Assembly: GCF_014334015.1 (NCBI RefSeq)
Contig: NZ_CP060488.1
Coordinates: 5,724,501 to 5,788,500 of the forward strand
DNA: 64,000 nt
Direction: 5' to 3'
Source: Bacteroides sp. M10
Lineage (GTDB): Bacteria > Bacteroidota > Bacteroidia > Bacteroidales > Bacteroidaceae
The notes beneath the pieces are model-generated. The model made no database searches, was not told the origin of the DNA, and was given only the letters and a program-made list of their open reading frames with translations. Each line of letters begins with the position of its first letter. Within the stretch, counting starts at the first letter, position 1. The position numbers and the translations under genes were made by a program. Shown piece after piece: positions 18,150-27,009 of the stretch.

Positions 18150-19094
18150 TCAGAGCATTTTAAAATTGCAAACGTAAGAATAATTCAATTTATTTACTTT
18201 TGTTCTTTCTTCCAATTCGAAACCCTTTAAATATATCTGTGTTGTTTTAATAGATTTGTGTCCCAGTGATTCGCTAATCATTTCGATAGGTACACCTCTG
18301 TACTTGGCAGTCGTAGCCCAAGAATGACGAAGCGTATACGACGTGACGGGCGAATGTAGCCTTAATTTTCTGGACAGGCTTTTCAACTCATTATTAAAAC
18401 GTCTCAAAGCTGACTGATACTCACGATAGGCTCCTTCTTCATTCCGCTTGTACGCTCCGCTTAATATCCGGAAAAGATAATCTGGATAACCAGAACTCCG
18501 GGCGTCAGATTTATTATACAATCCCCCAATTGCATTCTGCGCTGACTCCAGCACTTCTATACTCATAGGAGTACCGGTCTTGGTACGATTGTACTTCAAA
18601 AGCCCCCGCTCCAGATTAGACTTTTCCAAATGGGCTAAATCAGAAAAAGGCATTCCACAAAACTGAAATAACAGATTGGCAATGGCCTGCGTCCGACGAA
18701 GCTTTTCCGATTGAGGATCTTTGTTTAATAGCATGTGAAGTTCGCCGATCGGGATAGCTTTCTTCTGACGTGTATCCACCCCGGTAAAAACATCCCGGAA
18801 CAAACCATGTACATAAGGAGCCTGATGCATATCGACACCACGATTGTAGATACTACGCAACATACGCATATACGTAGAAATCGTATTGGGCTTCAAACGG
18901 GAAGCCATCAGATAGTTGCTATACCTCTTTAGAGTTTCACGGTTTATCTTACTAAACGTGATGGATTGAGTTCCACAAAACTGCGAAAAAGAACGAATAG
19001 CGTGTTTATACACATGGGCCGTAGAATAACGACCCTCTTGTCGCAAACAATCGATGTAATTGTTTGCACAAATAGTAAATCGATTTTTTTCCAT
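18150..19094 (-). CDS. Tyrosine site-specific recombinase, probable promoter invertase
   Basis: A 314-residue phage-integrase-fold protein with an N-terminal SAM-like core-binding domain (about 1-100) and a catalytic domain carrying K172 (RTKTG), R256-H257 (LRHSWAT), H279 (LGHKS) and the nucleophile Y288 (TTQIYLKGF). The segment that normally holds the first catalytic arginine reads FCGMPFSDLAHL, with Cys146 where 'TRGM' is usual. Its gene lies beside the inverted-repeat segment and upstream of upxY, which fits the Bacteroides pattern of a local recombinase flipping a capsule promoter. A wider role on other sites is possible. Confidence 0.88.
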   Translation of the reverse strand: MEKNRFTICANNYIDCLRQEGRYSTAHVYKHAIRSFSQFCGTQSITFSKINRETLKRYSNYLMASRLKPNTISTYMRMLRSIYNRGVDMHQAPYVHGLFRDVFTGVDTRQKKAIPIGELHMLLNKDPQSEKLRRTQAIANLLFQFCGMPFSDLAHLEKSNLERGLLKYNRTKTGTPMSIEVLESAQNAIGGLYNKSDARSSGYPDYLFRILSGAYKRNEEGAYREYQSALRRFNNELKSLSRKLRLHSPVTSYTLRHSWATTAKYRGVPIEMISESLGHKSIKTTQIYLKGFELEERTKVNKLNYSYVCNFKML

Positions 19095-19394
19095 AAATTA
19101 TAACTTATCTCATACGTGTTATTAAAAACGTGCGGAATATAGTAAGATTATAGATAAAATGAACCACAATTTTAAATTTACTTACTGTTTTAGATAGAAT
19201 TTCGAATTATTTCTAAAAAAAATAAGTGAAGCCATGCAGTATTTTCAATAACCGTGCATTTAACTTATAAAAGAGGAAAAAAAGAGAAATCAAACCATAT
19301 ATCATTAAAACCTACAACCTGAGCTTAACAAGTGAAGTGGGGAAAAATAAAAAAAAGAGAGAGAGTTTTTTATACAACGTCCCCAAAAACGAGG
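19095..19394. other. Gene-free AT-rich stretch upstream of the recombinase
   Basis: About 300 bases with no gene on either strand. It must hold the recombinase promoter, but I see no clear TAnnTTTG box. A short run of GA repeats follows an A-run near 19350-19367. Confidence 0.5.
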
Positions 19395-19426
19395 AATCCC
19401 TGCCAATTTTCGAGTTGGCAGGGATT
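19395..19426 (-). terminator. Intrinsic terminator after the TPR protein gene
   Basis: Perfect 12-base arms (AATCCCTGCCAA and TTGGCAGGGATT) around an 8-base loop, 29 bases past the stop of the TPR gene. On the minus strand a short T-run follows after CCTCG. Confidence 0.8.
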
Positions 19427-19455
19427 TATTTTTCATCTTCAAGAAGATGATCTTT

Positions 19456-21171
19456 TTACTTGCAGTATTTGGTTATCAATTCATCTGCGTTCGGATCACC
19501 CAATTCTTTCGCTTTCTTAAAGTTGCCGCAAGCTTCATCTGTCTTCTTCAGCTGTATCTGGCAAAGTCCCAATAAACGGTAAGCCTCACCATATTTAGGA
19601 TCAGTCTTCAATATATTATTCAAAATCTGAATAGCTTCTTCATACCGTCCTACACGGAGGTTTATAACTGCATGCTCTGCCTGATAGGTGAGGTCTGTCG
19701 GATTCATCTCGATGGCCTTGGCAATATCGTCTAAAGCGCGTTGAAACTGACGGGCTTTCAAAGCTGCCTGTTCGCGATAATAATAGAACACGTCGTTCAC
19801 TTCTCCCTTGACTGCCGTATGGTAAGCATCATAATCGAGCATTGCATTTCGTGCCTGGTCGGCATTCATATTCATCTGCGCACGTTCCAACAAGTATGGA
19901 GCAAAGTCGGCTGTAATTGGTTGCGGGCAACGGGCAATACAGCTATCCATTAAGGCCACCACTTCTTTCGGATCCCCTTTCAGCAGTTCCTTCGTTTTGG
20001 CAGCACTAAAGAAAGTGGCCGGAGAAGCAATATTGCTGGCATTTACCTTTTCATAAGCAGCCAAAGCACCGGCATAGTCTTGTTGGGCAAACAGTATATC
20101 GCCTTCCATTTGAGTGTAAATTGGCAGCGGATCAATAGCAATTGCCTGACGGACATTCTTCAAAGCGGTGTCATACGTCCAGTCTTTGTAAGTTTTCTCC
20201 GGCTTCGATAATTGATAAGCATACATTAGCTTACCTATATTATAATATACATCATCTTTCTTCTGGGCTACTTTCAGAGCCTGATTAAAGTCGGCAACGG
20301 CTTTATCATACCAAGTCTGGTCGTCTTTACCTTTAGATGCATAATAATTGGCACGACGGAGATAACCATCTGCATTGGCAGGGAACTGGCGGATGAAGTC
20401 ATCCAACAGCTTTTCATAGTCCTCGCCCGAAAGGCTCGAAGAGGCCATGAACAGATATACTAATGCCTGATCTTCCGTTTCGGGTAAACCTTTCCGGATA
20501 CCAATGCTTTTCAAGGCAGCGTCTCCCAAAGAAAGAGCACTGATTTTCTGCGACATGGCAAAAGCTGCTCCCGCCGCATAGCAAGTAGTCACCGTATCGA
20601 TACCGGATGATTTCTGCGCAATACCAAATACCTGACCTTCCGCATTCATCACCGGACAGCTCACCATCTTATCTTTCATATGCATGCTCAATGTATAATA
20701 ATGGTATTCTCCGGCTACTTTGGAAACATCTTTCACCTTACCATTAACACAAGCAATGCTTTTCTGCGTAGAATAAGGAAGCATCCATGCTTCGGCTCCT
20801 GCCACCGGGGCTGTTTTGGCAACGATCAGCGCAGGCACTTTCTTCTCGGTGATAGCCACACGGAACTTAATGACATCATACATATCATTCGCTCCAAGTA
20901 TCAGGCTGACCGGCATCTGCTTGCCTTCGGAAGTAATCACTACCGCACGTTCAGCTCCTTTAAAAAGAGTATAATCTGATAAAGCCAATCCGTCTTCGGA
21001 CACAAAGAATCCGTTTCCCGTATTCAGCATTTTATCATTCTTGTCATAAGTCACTATTGAGAAGACTGCACGTTTTGCCTTCTCTACCCATTTTGGGGTT
21101 TGTGCCATGCTTCCTTGTACCAGAAAGAAAAGCAGTAAAGGTAGAATTAAAATCTTCTTCATATCAGTCAT
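19456..21171 (-). CDS. Exported pseudoprotease with TPR repeats
   Basis: A 571-residue protein with a signal peptide (about 4-24, ending SMAQ), a trypsin-like N-terminal domain (about 28-210) and a long run of tetratricopeptide repeats to the C-terminus. The fold is like the HtrA protease domain, but the catalytic His position holds T68 (GLALSDYTLFKGA aligned with the usual LTNxHVV) and the nucleophile position holds V170 (KMVSCPVMN aligned with GNSGGPL.N); Asp99 is kept. It is therefore probably a periplasmic scaffold, not an enzyme. The first ATG overlaps the methylase gene by 8 bases; the ATG at 21162 avoids the overlap and keeps the signal peptide. Confidence 0.75.
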   Translation of the reverse strand: MTDMKKILILPLLLFFLVQGSMAQTPKWVEKAKRAVFSIVTYDKNDKMLNTGNGFFVSEDGLALSDYTLFKGAERAVVITSEGKQMPVSLILGANDMYDVIKFRVAITEKKVPALIVAKTAPVAGAEAWMLPYSTQKSIACVNGKVKDVSKVAGEYHYYTLSMHMKDKMVSCPVMNAEGQVFGIAQKSSGIDTVTTCYAAGAAFAMSQKISALSLGDAALKSIGIRKGLPETEDQALVYLFMASSSLSGEDYEKLLDDFIRQFPANADGYLRRANYYASKGKDDQTWYDKAVADFNQALKVAQKKDDVYYNIGKLMYAYQLSKPEKTYKDWTYDTALKNVRQAIAIDPLPIYTQMEGDILFAQQDYAGALAAYEKVNASNIASPATFFSAAKTKELLKGDPKEVVALMDSCIARCPQPITADFAPYLLERAQMNMNADQARNAMLDYDAYHTAVKGEVNDVFYYYREQAALKARQFQRALDDIAKAIEMNPTDLTYQAEHAVINLRVGRYEEAIQILNNILKTDPKYGEAYRLLGLCQIQLKKTDEACGNFKKAKELGDPNADELITKYCK

Positions 21172-21907
21172 TGTTTCTTTGTTTCACAGCTTCGTAAATC
21201 AAGATACCGGCAGCTACAGAGACATTCAAGGATTCGATAGTGCCCAGCATCGGAATTTTTACCCATTCATCACAGAGGGCAAGGTTCTCATAAGAAACTC
21301 CTGTATCCTCCGCTCCCATTATGATGCAGAGGGGACCTGTATAATCGGCCTTGGTATAGTCATAATCTCCTTTTTCGGTAGCAGCCACAATGCGGAAACC
21401 ACTGTCTTTCAGATATTGCAGAGTCGAACGGAGGTTCTGTTCACGGCATACCGGAAGAGTATGTAGTGCTCCTGCCGATGTTTTCACGGCATCAGCATTG
21501 ACCGACGCACTACCCCGGACAGGAATAATCACAGCATCGACAGCTGCACATTCGCAGGTACGTGCAATCGCCCCAAAATTGCGTACATCAGTCACTCCGT
21601 CGAGCATAACAAAAAACGGATTTTTTCCTTGCTCAAACAAGAAAGGAACAAGATCCTCCGCTTTCTGATAAGTCACAGAAGAAATGAAGGCGATCACTCC
21701 CTGATGATTTTTCCGGGTAATACGGTTGATACGCTCTACCGGAACACGCTGAACAGGTATCAGCGTACCTTTCAAAGCTGCAAAAAGCTCCTTGGAAAGA
21801 TCACTTTGAATATCTTTCTTCACGAGGATCTTATCTATCTCTTTTCCAGCCTGAAGGGCTTCTATCACGGCACGAACGCCGAAAATCATTTCACTTTTAT
21901 CTAACAT
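21164..21907 (-). CDS. rlmB: TrmH/SpoU family RNA 2'-O-methyltransferase (RlmB-like)
   Basis: A 247-residue SPOUT enzyme using S-adenosylmethionine to methylate a ribose 2'-OH, most likely G2251 of 23S rRNA. The N-terminus has the substrate-binding domain starting IFGVRAVIEAL; the catalytic domain has motif 1 DVRNFGAIARTCE, motif 2 CIIMGAEDTGVS and motif 3 PMLGTIESLNVSVAAGI, which builds the trefoil knot. Length and the NFGAIAR motif fit RlmB better than tRNA-specific TrmH. It is preceded by recN and overlaps the TPR protein gene. Confidence 0.88.
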   Translation of the reverse strand: MLDKSEMIFGVRAVIEALQAGKEIDKILVKKDIQSDLSKELFAALKGTLIPVQRVPVERINRITRKNHQGVIAFISSVTYQKAEDLVPFLFEQGKNPFFVMLDGVTDVRNFGAIARTCECAAVDAVIIPVRGSASVNADAVKTSAGALHTLPVCREQNLRSTLQYLKDSGFRIVAATEKGDYDYTKADYTGPLCIIMGAEDTGVSYENLALCDEWVKIPMLGTIESLNVSVAAGILIYEAVKQRNND

Positions 21908-21948
21908 CTGGTTGATTTTCTATTTTACTATTTACTATTCACTATTTA

Positions 21949-23610
21949 TCAGTTGCGGGCAAGCAGGGATTTGGCATTGCTAAGGGCAGCTTCAGTGAGA
22001 GTGGCGCCACTAAGCATGTGAGCTATTTCCTCTACTCGTTCTTCGTCAGTGAGACGGCGGATATGGCTGTTGGTTTCCGTATCGCTATCTTTCTTGTATA
22101 CCTTATAATGAGCACGCCCACGGGCAGCAATCTGCGGCAGGTGGGTGATACTGATTACCTGACGGTTGCGGTCGCCCATCTCCTGCATCATGTCCGCCAT
22201 ACGGTCGGCTATTTCACCGGAGACTCCGGTATCTATTTCATCAAATACGATAGTCGGTAGTTTGACGGCTCCGGCAATCATTGCCTTGATAGAAAGCATG
22301 ACACGGGCAATTTCGCCTCCTGAAGCTACGGAAGAGATATTCTGCAAGGTACCGTTCTTATTGGCGGAAAACAGGAAGTTGACTGTATCCTCTCCTTGCA
22401 ATCCCGGCTCTTTCTTCAGTCCCATTTCTATCTGGAAACGAACATTCGGCATTCCTAATGGAATCAACCGGGCAGCCAGCTGTTTTTCTACTTCACGAGC
22501 AGCTTTCGTACGGGCTTTGGTCAGCACTTCTGCCTGTTGTTTCACTTGTTTATATTGTTCCTCTTTGCGAGCAGTCAGTTCGGCGATACGCTCATCATAG
22601 GAAGTGATGTCCGACAATTTGCTACGGTATTCATCCGTTAGCGCTATCAATTCGTCAAGGGTTTGTGCCCGATGTTTCTGCTGTAAGGAATAAATCAGAT
22701 TCAACCGTTCATTCACTTCGTCCAGACGGACCGGATTGAATTCAACGGAGTCACTTTGTAAGGAGACTTCGTGCGAAATATCTTTCAGTTCGATATAAGC
22801 GCTCTCCATACGTTCGGTAAGTTCCTTGGCCGGCTGATATACTCTTTGTAGATTATTCAGTGTATTCAGACTGTCTTTCAGATAAGAAAGCAATCCGCCT
22901 TCATCCGAAGCAAACGACTGTTCCACCCGGTAAAGTCCGGCTTTTATCTCTTCTGCATGACTTAATGTTTCAGCTTCCTGCTCCAGTTCTTCCTGTTCGC
23001 CTTCCACCAAACGGGCTTCTTCGAGCTGTTCGAGTTGGAAGCGAATATAATCTTCATCGGAGCGGCTTTTCTCTGCCAGCGACACTAATTCAGCGAGTTC
23101 GCGATCAGTCTGTTTCCATTCGTCATAACACAGATGGTATTTCTCCAATGCAGCATCATTATGTGCCAGAATATCAAGTACATTCAACTGAAATCCCTCT
23201 TTATTAAGCAGCAGATTCTGATGTTGCGAATGTACATCTATCAGCTGTTCGCCCAGCTCTTTCACTTGTGCCAGCGAAGCAGGAGTATCGTTGATGAATG
23301 CCCTGCTCTTACCGGAAGACTGCACTTCACGACGCAAAATGCACTCTTCATCATATTCCAGCTCATTTTCTTCGAAAAACGGGCGCATACCATAAGCAGA
23401 TATATCAAAACGTGCCTCTATGATACACTTGGAAGCTCCGTGGCGAATCGCTTTCACATCGGCACGCTGTCCTAGCAGGAGTCCGATAGCTCCCAGAATA
23501 ATTGATTTTCCGGCTCCCGTTTCACCTGTTATAACGGAAAAGCCTGTTTCAAAACTGATATCCAGTTTTTCTATCAATGCGTAATTCTGAATGTATAGTG
23601 AACGTAACAC
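21949..23610 (-). CDS. recN: DNA repair protein RecN
   Basis: A 553-residue SMC-like ATPase of double-strand break repair. It has Walker A GETGAGKS near residues 30-37, long coiled-coil arms (about 155-370) and a C-terminal ATPase half with the ABC-type signature ASGGEIARVMLSIK and Walker B TIVFDEIDTGVSG. The QNYALIEKLDISFETG opening is typical of RecN. It sits 32 bases downstream of coaBC and shares its direction; the short spacers on both sides are AT-rich repeats of TTGAGAATTGAAAATT type seen elsewhere in the window. Confidence 0.96.
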   Translation of the reverse strand: MLRSLYIQNYALIEKLDISFETGFSVITGETGAGKSIILGAIGLLLGQRADVKAIRHGASKCIIEARFDISAYGMRPFFEENELEYDEECILRREVQSSGKSRAFINDTPASLAQVKELGEQLIDVHSQHQNLLLNKEGFQLNVLDILAHNDAALEKYHLCYDEWKQTDRELAELVSLAEKSRSDEDYIRFQLEQLEEARLVEGEQEELEQEAETLSHAEEIKAGLYRVEQSFASDEGGLLSYLKDSLNTLNNLQRVYQPAKELTERMESAYIELKDISHEVSLQSDSVEFNPVRLDEVNERLNLIYSLQQKHRAQTLDELIALTDEYRSKLSDITSYDERIAELTARKEEQYKQVKQQAEVLTKARTKAAREVEKQLAARLIPLGMPNVRFQIEMGLKKEPGLQGEDTVNFLFSANKNGTLQNISSVASGGEIARVMLSIKAMIAGAVKLPTIVFDEIDTGVSGEIADRMADMMQEMGDRNRQVISITHLPQIAARGRAHYKVYKKDSDTETNSHIRRLTDEERVEEIAHMLSGATLTEAALSNAKSLLARN

Positions 23611-23642
23611 CTTATATTTAATTAAAAATTGAGAATTGAAAA

Positions 23643-24851
23643 TTAAAAATTCGAAGATAGGGTGGCTACCAGACGATTGATGATGTCCTGGGCTACTTCT
23701 GTTTTCGGTTTCAGGGGATAGTCTGTACGACCTTTCCTGTCGATGATACTTATTTTATTGGTATCATGGCGGAAACCGGCTCCAGCATCATTCAACGAGT
23801 TGAGCACGATAAAGTCGAAGTTTTTGCGTTCGAGCTTTCCTTCGGCATTCTGCTGCTCATTATTGGTTTCGAGGGCAAAGCCAACCAATAACTGATTTTT
23901 CCCTTTCAGTGCTCCTAAATTGGCAGCGATGTCTTGTGTTGCCTGAAGATGGAGGGTTAGTTCCTCTTCTTTCTCCCGCTTTATCTTCTTGTCGGCCACT
24001 GTTTCCGGACGATAATCGGCTACTGCCGCGCAAAGAATACCTGCATCAGCATCTGGAAAATAAATTTGTGCAGCCGCATACATTTCTTCTGCTGATTCCA
24101 CATCTACACGCCGGATACGGGAATGTTTCGTTTTGAGCTGCACAGGACCTGTTATCAATGTCACCTGTGCTCCACGACGGGCACATTCTTCTGCCAATGC
24201 GAATCCCATCTTTCCGGAAGAATAATTACCTATGAAACGCACCGGGTCAATCTTTTCGTAAGTCGGTCCGGCTGTAATCATTACTTTCTTTCCGGATAGT
24301 TCGTCACTCGAAGCGAAGAATTCATCCAATACCCGGATGATGTTTTCCGGCTCTTCCATACGTCCCTTTCCTACCAAGTGGCTGGCTAATTCTCCTGTTC
24401 CCGGCTCGATAATGTGATTACCGTAGGAACGCAGTATATCCAGATTTTTCTGGGTGGCGGGATGGGCAAACATATCGAGGTCCATTGCCGGAGCAACAAA
24501 CACGGGAGCTTTTGCCGAAAGATAAGTTGTTATGAGCATATTGTCGGCTATTCCATTGGCCATTTTGCCGATAGTAGAGGCAGTGGCAGGCGCAATCAGT
24601 ACAGCATCCGCCCACAATCCGAGATCGACGTGGCTATTCCACGTTCCGTCACGCTGGGCAAAAAACTCACTGATGACCGGTTTGCTGGTCAAAGCCGAAA
24701 GAGTGATGGGAGTAATAAATTCTTTTCCCGCCGGAGTAATTACGACTTGCACTTCCGCTCCCTGTTTTATCAGTCCGCGAATGATATAGCACGCCTTGTA
24801 CGCGGCAATACTGCCGGTAATTCCAAGAATTATTTTTTTTCCTTTTAGCAT
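23643..24851 (-). CDS. coaBC: Phosphopantothenoylcysteine decarboxylase/ligase
   Basis: A 402-residue bifunctional coenzyme A enzyme. The N-terminal flavoprotein half (about 1-185) has GITGSIAAYKACYIIRGL and the conserved catalytic His in NSHVDLGLWADAVLIAPATA, and decarboxylates phosphopantothenoylcysteine. The C-terminal half (about 190-400) is the CTP-dependent ligase, with ITAGPTYEKIDPVRFIGN and YSSGKMG and the KIKR lysine motif. Its start codon shares one base with the stop of the exonuclease gene, so the two are translationally coupled. Confidence 0.96.
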   Translation of the reverse strand: MLKGKKIILGITGSIAAYKACYIIRGLIKQGAEVQVVITPAGKEFITPITLSALTSKPVISEFFAQRDGTWNSHVDLGLWADAVLIAPATASTIGKMANGIADNMLITTYLSAKAPVFVAPAMDLDMFAHPATQKNLDILRSYGNHIIEPGTGELASHLVGKGRMEEPENIIRVLDEFFASSDELSGKKVMITAGPTYEKIDPVRFIGNYSSGKMGFALAEECARRGAQVTLITGPVQLKTKHSRIRRVDVESAEEMYAAAQIYFPDADAGILCAAVADYRPETVADKKIKREKEEELTLHLQATQDIAANLGALKGKNQLLVGFALETNNEQQNAEGKLERKNFDFIVLNSLNDAGAGFRHDTNKISIIDRKGRTDYPLKPKTEVAQDIINRLVATLSSNF

Positions 24852-25630
24852 TATTTTGTAATCAAATTACTCATTTCACGCAAACGGATTTTTGTCAATG
24901 CCGCCTTAGTGTTCAGCGTGAAATCACTATTCAAAATCCAACTGTAATATCCGGGATCTTTCTTCAAAACCTCGGCTACAGACATTCCTTTATATTTTCC
25001 GAAGTTGAATACTTCCACCCCATTATCATCGTACACCATGCGTCCGGCAAAGTCTACATTCTTGCTGAAACTTGAATAATCTGCCAGGAACGCAATATCA
25101 TTCTGAAGATCGGAGTAACGGTCGAGTTGTGCTTTCAGCACTTCGTAAGTGGCCCGTGTATCTGCTTCGGCAGTGTGTGCATCTTCCAGATTTTTGTCGC
25201 AATAGAATTTGTACGCAGCAGACAGGGTGCGTTGTTCCATTTTGTGGAAGATCACCTGCACGTCTACAAATTTGCGTTTCGTCATATCAATGTCCACTCC
25301 GGCGCGAAGGAACTCTTCGGCAAGGACAGGAATATCAAAACGATTGGAATTAAATCCTGCCAAATCGCAACCTTCAATGTCCCTGGCTATGTTTTTCGCC
25401 ACTTCTTTGAAAGTAGGGCAATCGACTACATCGGCATCATAAATACCATGTATAGCAGAAGATGCTTCCGGGATATGCATTTCAGGGTTGATACGTAATG
25501 TTTTTGCTTCTTCATTTCCATTCGGATATACTTTCAGATAGCAGATTTCAACAATTCGGTCTGTGTTGATATTGGTTCCAGTTGTTTCTAAATCAAAAAA
25601 AACAATGGGATTTTTCAGGTTTAATTTCAT
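24851..25630 (-). CDS. DnaQ-like 3'-5' exonuclease
   Basis: A 259-residue protein with a DEDD-type exonuclease domain: ExoI FFDLETTGTNINTD near residue 11-24, ExoII with FNSNRFDIPVL and ExoIII HTAEADTRAT (HxAxxD type). A C-terminal segment with FGKYKGMSVAEVLKKDPGYYSWIL resembles the small domain found after exonuclease domains in many Bacteroidetes epsilon-like proteins. It may proofread for DNA polymerase III or act alone in repair; its place just downstream of dnaN supports a link to replication. Confidence 0.88.
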   Translation of the reverse strand: MKLNLKNPIVFFDLETTGTNINTDRIVEICYLKVYPNGNEEAKTLRINPEMHIPEASSAIHGIYDADVVDCPTFKEVAKNIARDIEGCDLAGFNSNRFDIPVLAEEFLRAGVDIDMTKRKFVDVQVIFHKMEQRTLSAAYKFYCDKNLEDAHTAEADTRATYEVLKAQLDRYSDLQNDIAFLADYSSFSKNVDFAGRMVYDDNGVEVFNFGKYKGMSVAEVLKKDPGYYSWILNSDFTLNTKAALTKIRLREMSNLITK

Positions 25631-25649
25631 TTCTAATTATTTTTTCCAC

Positions 25650-25711
25650 CACAGAGTTCCACAGAGTTCCACAGAGTGTTTTATGTATTTATTGCTCTGT
25701 AGAACTCTGTG
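25650..25711. repeat. Short direct/inverted repeat between dnaN and the exonuclease gene
   Basis: Three copies of CCACAGAGT(TC) in tandem at 25649-25678 face an inverted copy GAACTCTGTG at 25702-25711, so the spacer can form a hairpin. It looks like a dispersed extragenic element and could weaken read-through from dnaN. Confidence 0.6.
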
Positions 25712-25731
25712 TTATTTTGCGGTGATTACTA

Positions 25732-26856
25732 TTAATCATTTAGCATCATCGGCATCAGCAGCATCAGCAGGTCTTCGTTTTCTTCCTGCTCTACCGGGAT
25801 GATTACTCCGGCACGTGAAGGATCTGCCAGTTCGATGATTACTTCGTCTGCTGAAATATTGTTCAGGATGTCGATGAGGAATGTCGATTTGAAACCGATG
25901 CTCATTGCTGCACCTGCATACTGGCAAACTTGTGTTTCTTCAGCAGAAGTAGAGAAGTCAATATCTTGTGCGGAAATCACAATCTGGTTTTCCTGCATAC
26001 GGAGTTTAATCAAACTGCTTGCCTGCGATGAGAAAATAGACACACGACGCAAAGCTCCTACCAACTGTTGACGGTCTACGGTCACTTTGTGCGGGTTGTT
26101 CTGCGGAATTACCGAGTTGTAGTTCGGGTAACGTCCTTCAATCAGGCGGCAAACCATCCGGTAGCTTTCGAGCATGAATACAGCATTACGTTCATCGAAT
26201 TCGATCGTCACTGTGCCTTGTTCTTTCGGCAAAAGATTCTTAAGCAAGGTAGCCGGTTTCTTCGGAAGGATAAAGGCTGCACGCTCGTTACCTTTGGCTG
26301 CCAATGTCTTGCAACGTACCAGTTTATGACCGTCTGAAGCAACCATTGTGATGTCTTCTGTGGTAATATCGAAATAAATACCGTTCATCACCGGACGAAG
26401 TTCGTCATCGGCAGTAGCAAACACCGAACGGTTGATACCTCCCAGAAGTACACTTGCCTCCATTTCTACACGGACTGCATTATCACCCAGTGTAGCCGAT
26501 TGCGGGAATTCATCCGCATTCTGCCCCATCAGGCTGTATTTTCCGTTCTGGTACTGCACTGTTATTTCATAATTATCCGGATTGATTTCAAATGTAAGTG
26601 GTTGTTCCGGGATTTCTTTCAGTGCATCAAGCAATGTTTTCGCTACTACGGCAAAACGCCCGTTCGTATCGCTTTCATTCACTTCTACGGTAGTCACCAT
26701 CGTTGTTTCACTGTCGGATACAGTCACAGACAATGTTCCGTCTTCCAATTCGAAGAGGAAACAATCGAGAATTGGCAGCGCATTTTTTGAATTAATCACA
26801 CGGCTGATGGCCTGTAAATGGCTGGAAAGAGCAGTACTTGAAACGATAAATTTCAT
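25732..26856 (-). CDS. dnaN: DNA polymerase III beta subunit (sliding clamp)
   Basis: A 374-residue clamp made of three similar domains of about 125 residues. The opening MKFIVSSTALSSHLQAISRV and the C-terminal end in LMLLMPMMLND match the usual start and the P-M-x-L tail of beta clamps. Other conserved parts are LPILDCFLFELEDG and GRYPNYNSVIPQNNP. It tethers the replicative polymerase to DNA. Unlike in many bacteria it is not next to dnaA or recF, which is normal in Bacteroides. A good promoter lies 39 bases upstream. Confidence 0.96.
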   Translation of the reverse strand: MKFIVSSTALSSHLQAISRVINSKNALPILDCFLFELEDGTLSVTVSDSETTMVTTVEVNESDTNGRFAVVAKTLLDALKEIPEQPLTFEINPDNYEITVQYQNGKYSLMGQNADEFPQSATLGDNAVRVEMEASVLLGGINRSVFATADDELRPVMNGIYFDITTEDITMVASDGHKLVRCKTLAAKGNERAAFILPKKPATLLKNLLPKEQGTVTIEFDERNAVFMLESYRMVCRLIEGRYPNYNSVIPQNNPHKVTVDRQQLVGALRRVSIFSSQASSLIKLRMQENQIVISAQDIDFSTSAEETQVCQYAGAAMSIGFKSTFLIDILNNISADEVIIELADPSRAGVIIPVEQEENEDLLMLLMPMMLND

Positions 26857-26894
26857 ATATTTTCGTGTATTTAAGTTTTAAATGTTCTATCGCA

Positions 26895-26926
26895 CAAAGT
26901 TACGAAAAAAGATTTGGGCTGCCCAA
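26895..26926 (-). promoter_or_regulatory. dnaN promoter
   Basis: On the minus strand: -7 box TAACTTTG (26895-26902), a perfect TAnnTTTG, with TTG at 26924-26926 as the -33 element, 21 bases apart. Confidence 0.7.
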
Positions 26927-27009
26927 TAAAACAAAAGAAAAAAACAGGCATTGTGTGAGGGATATTACTAAAAAATTGTAACTTCGCCCCAGAATTTAAA
27001 ATTATCGCA

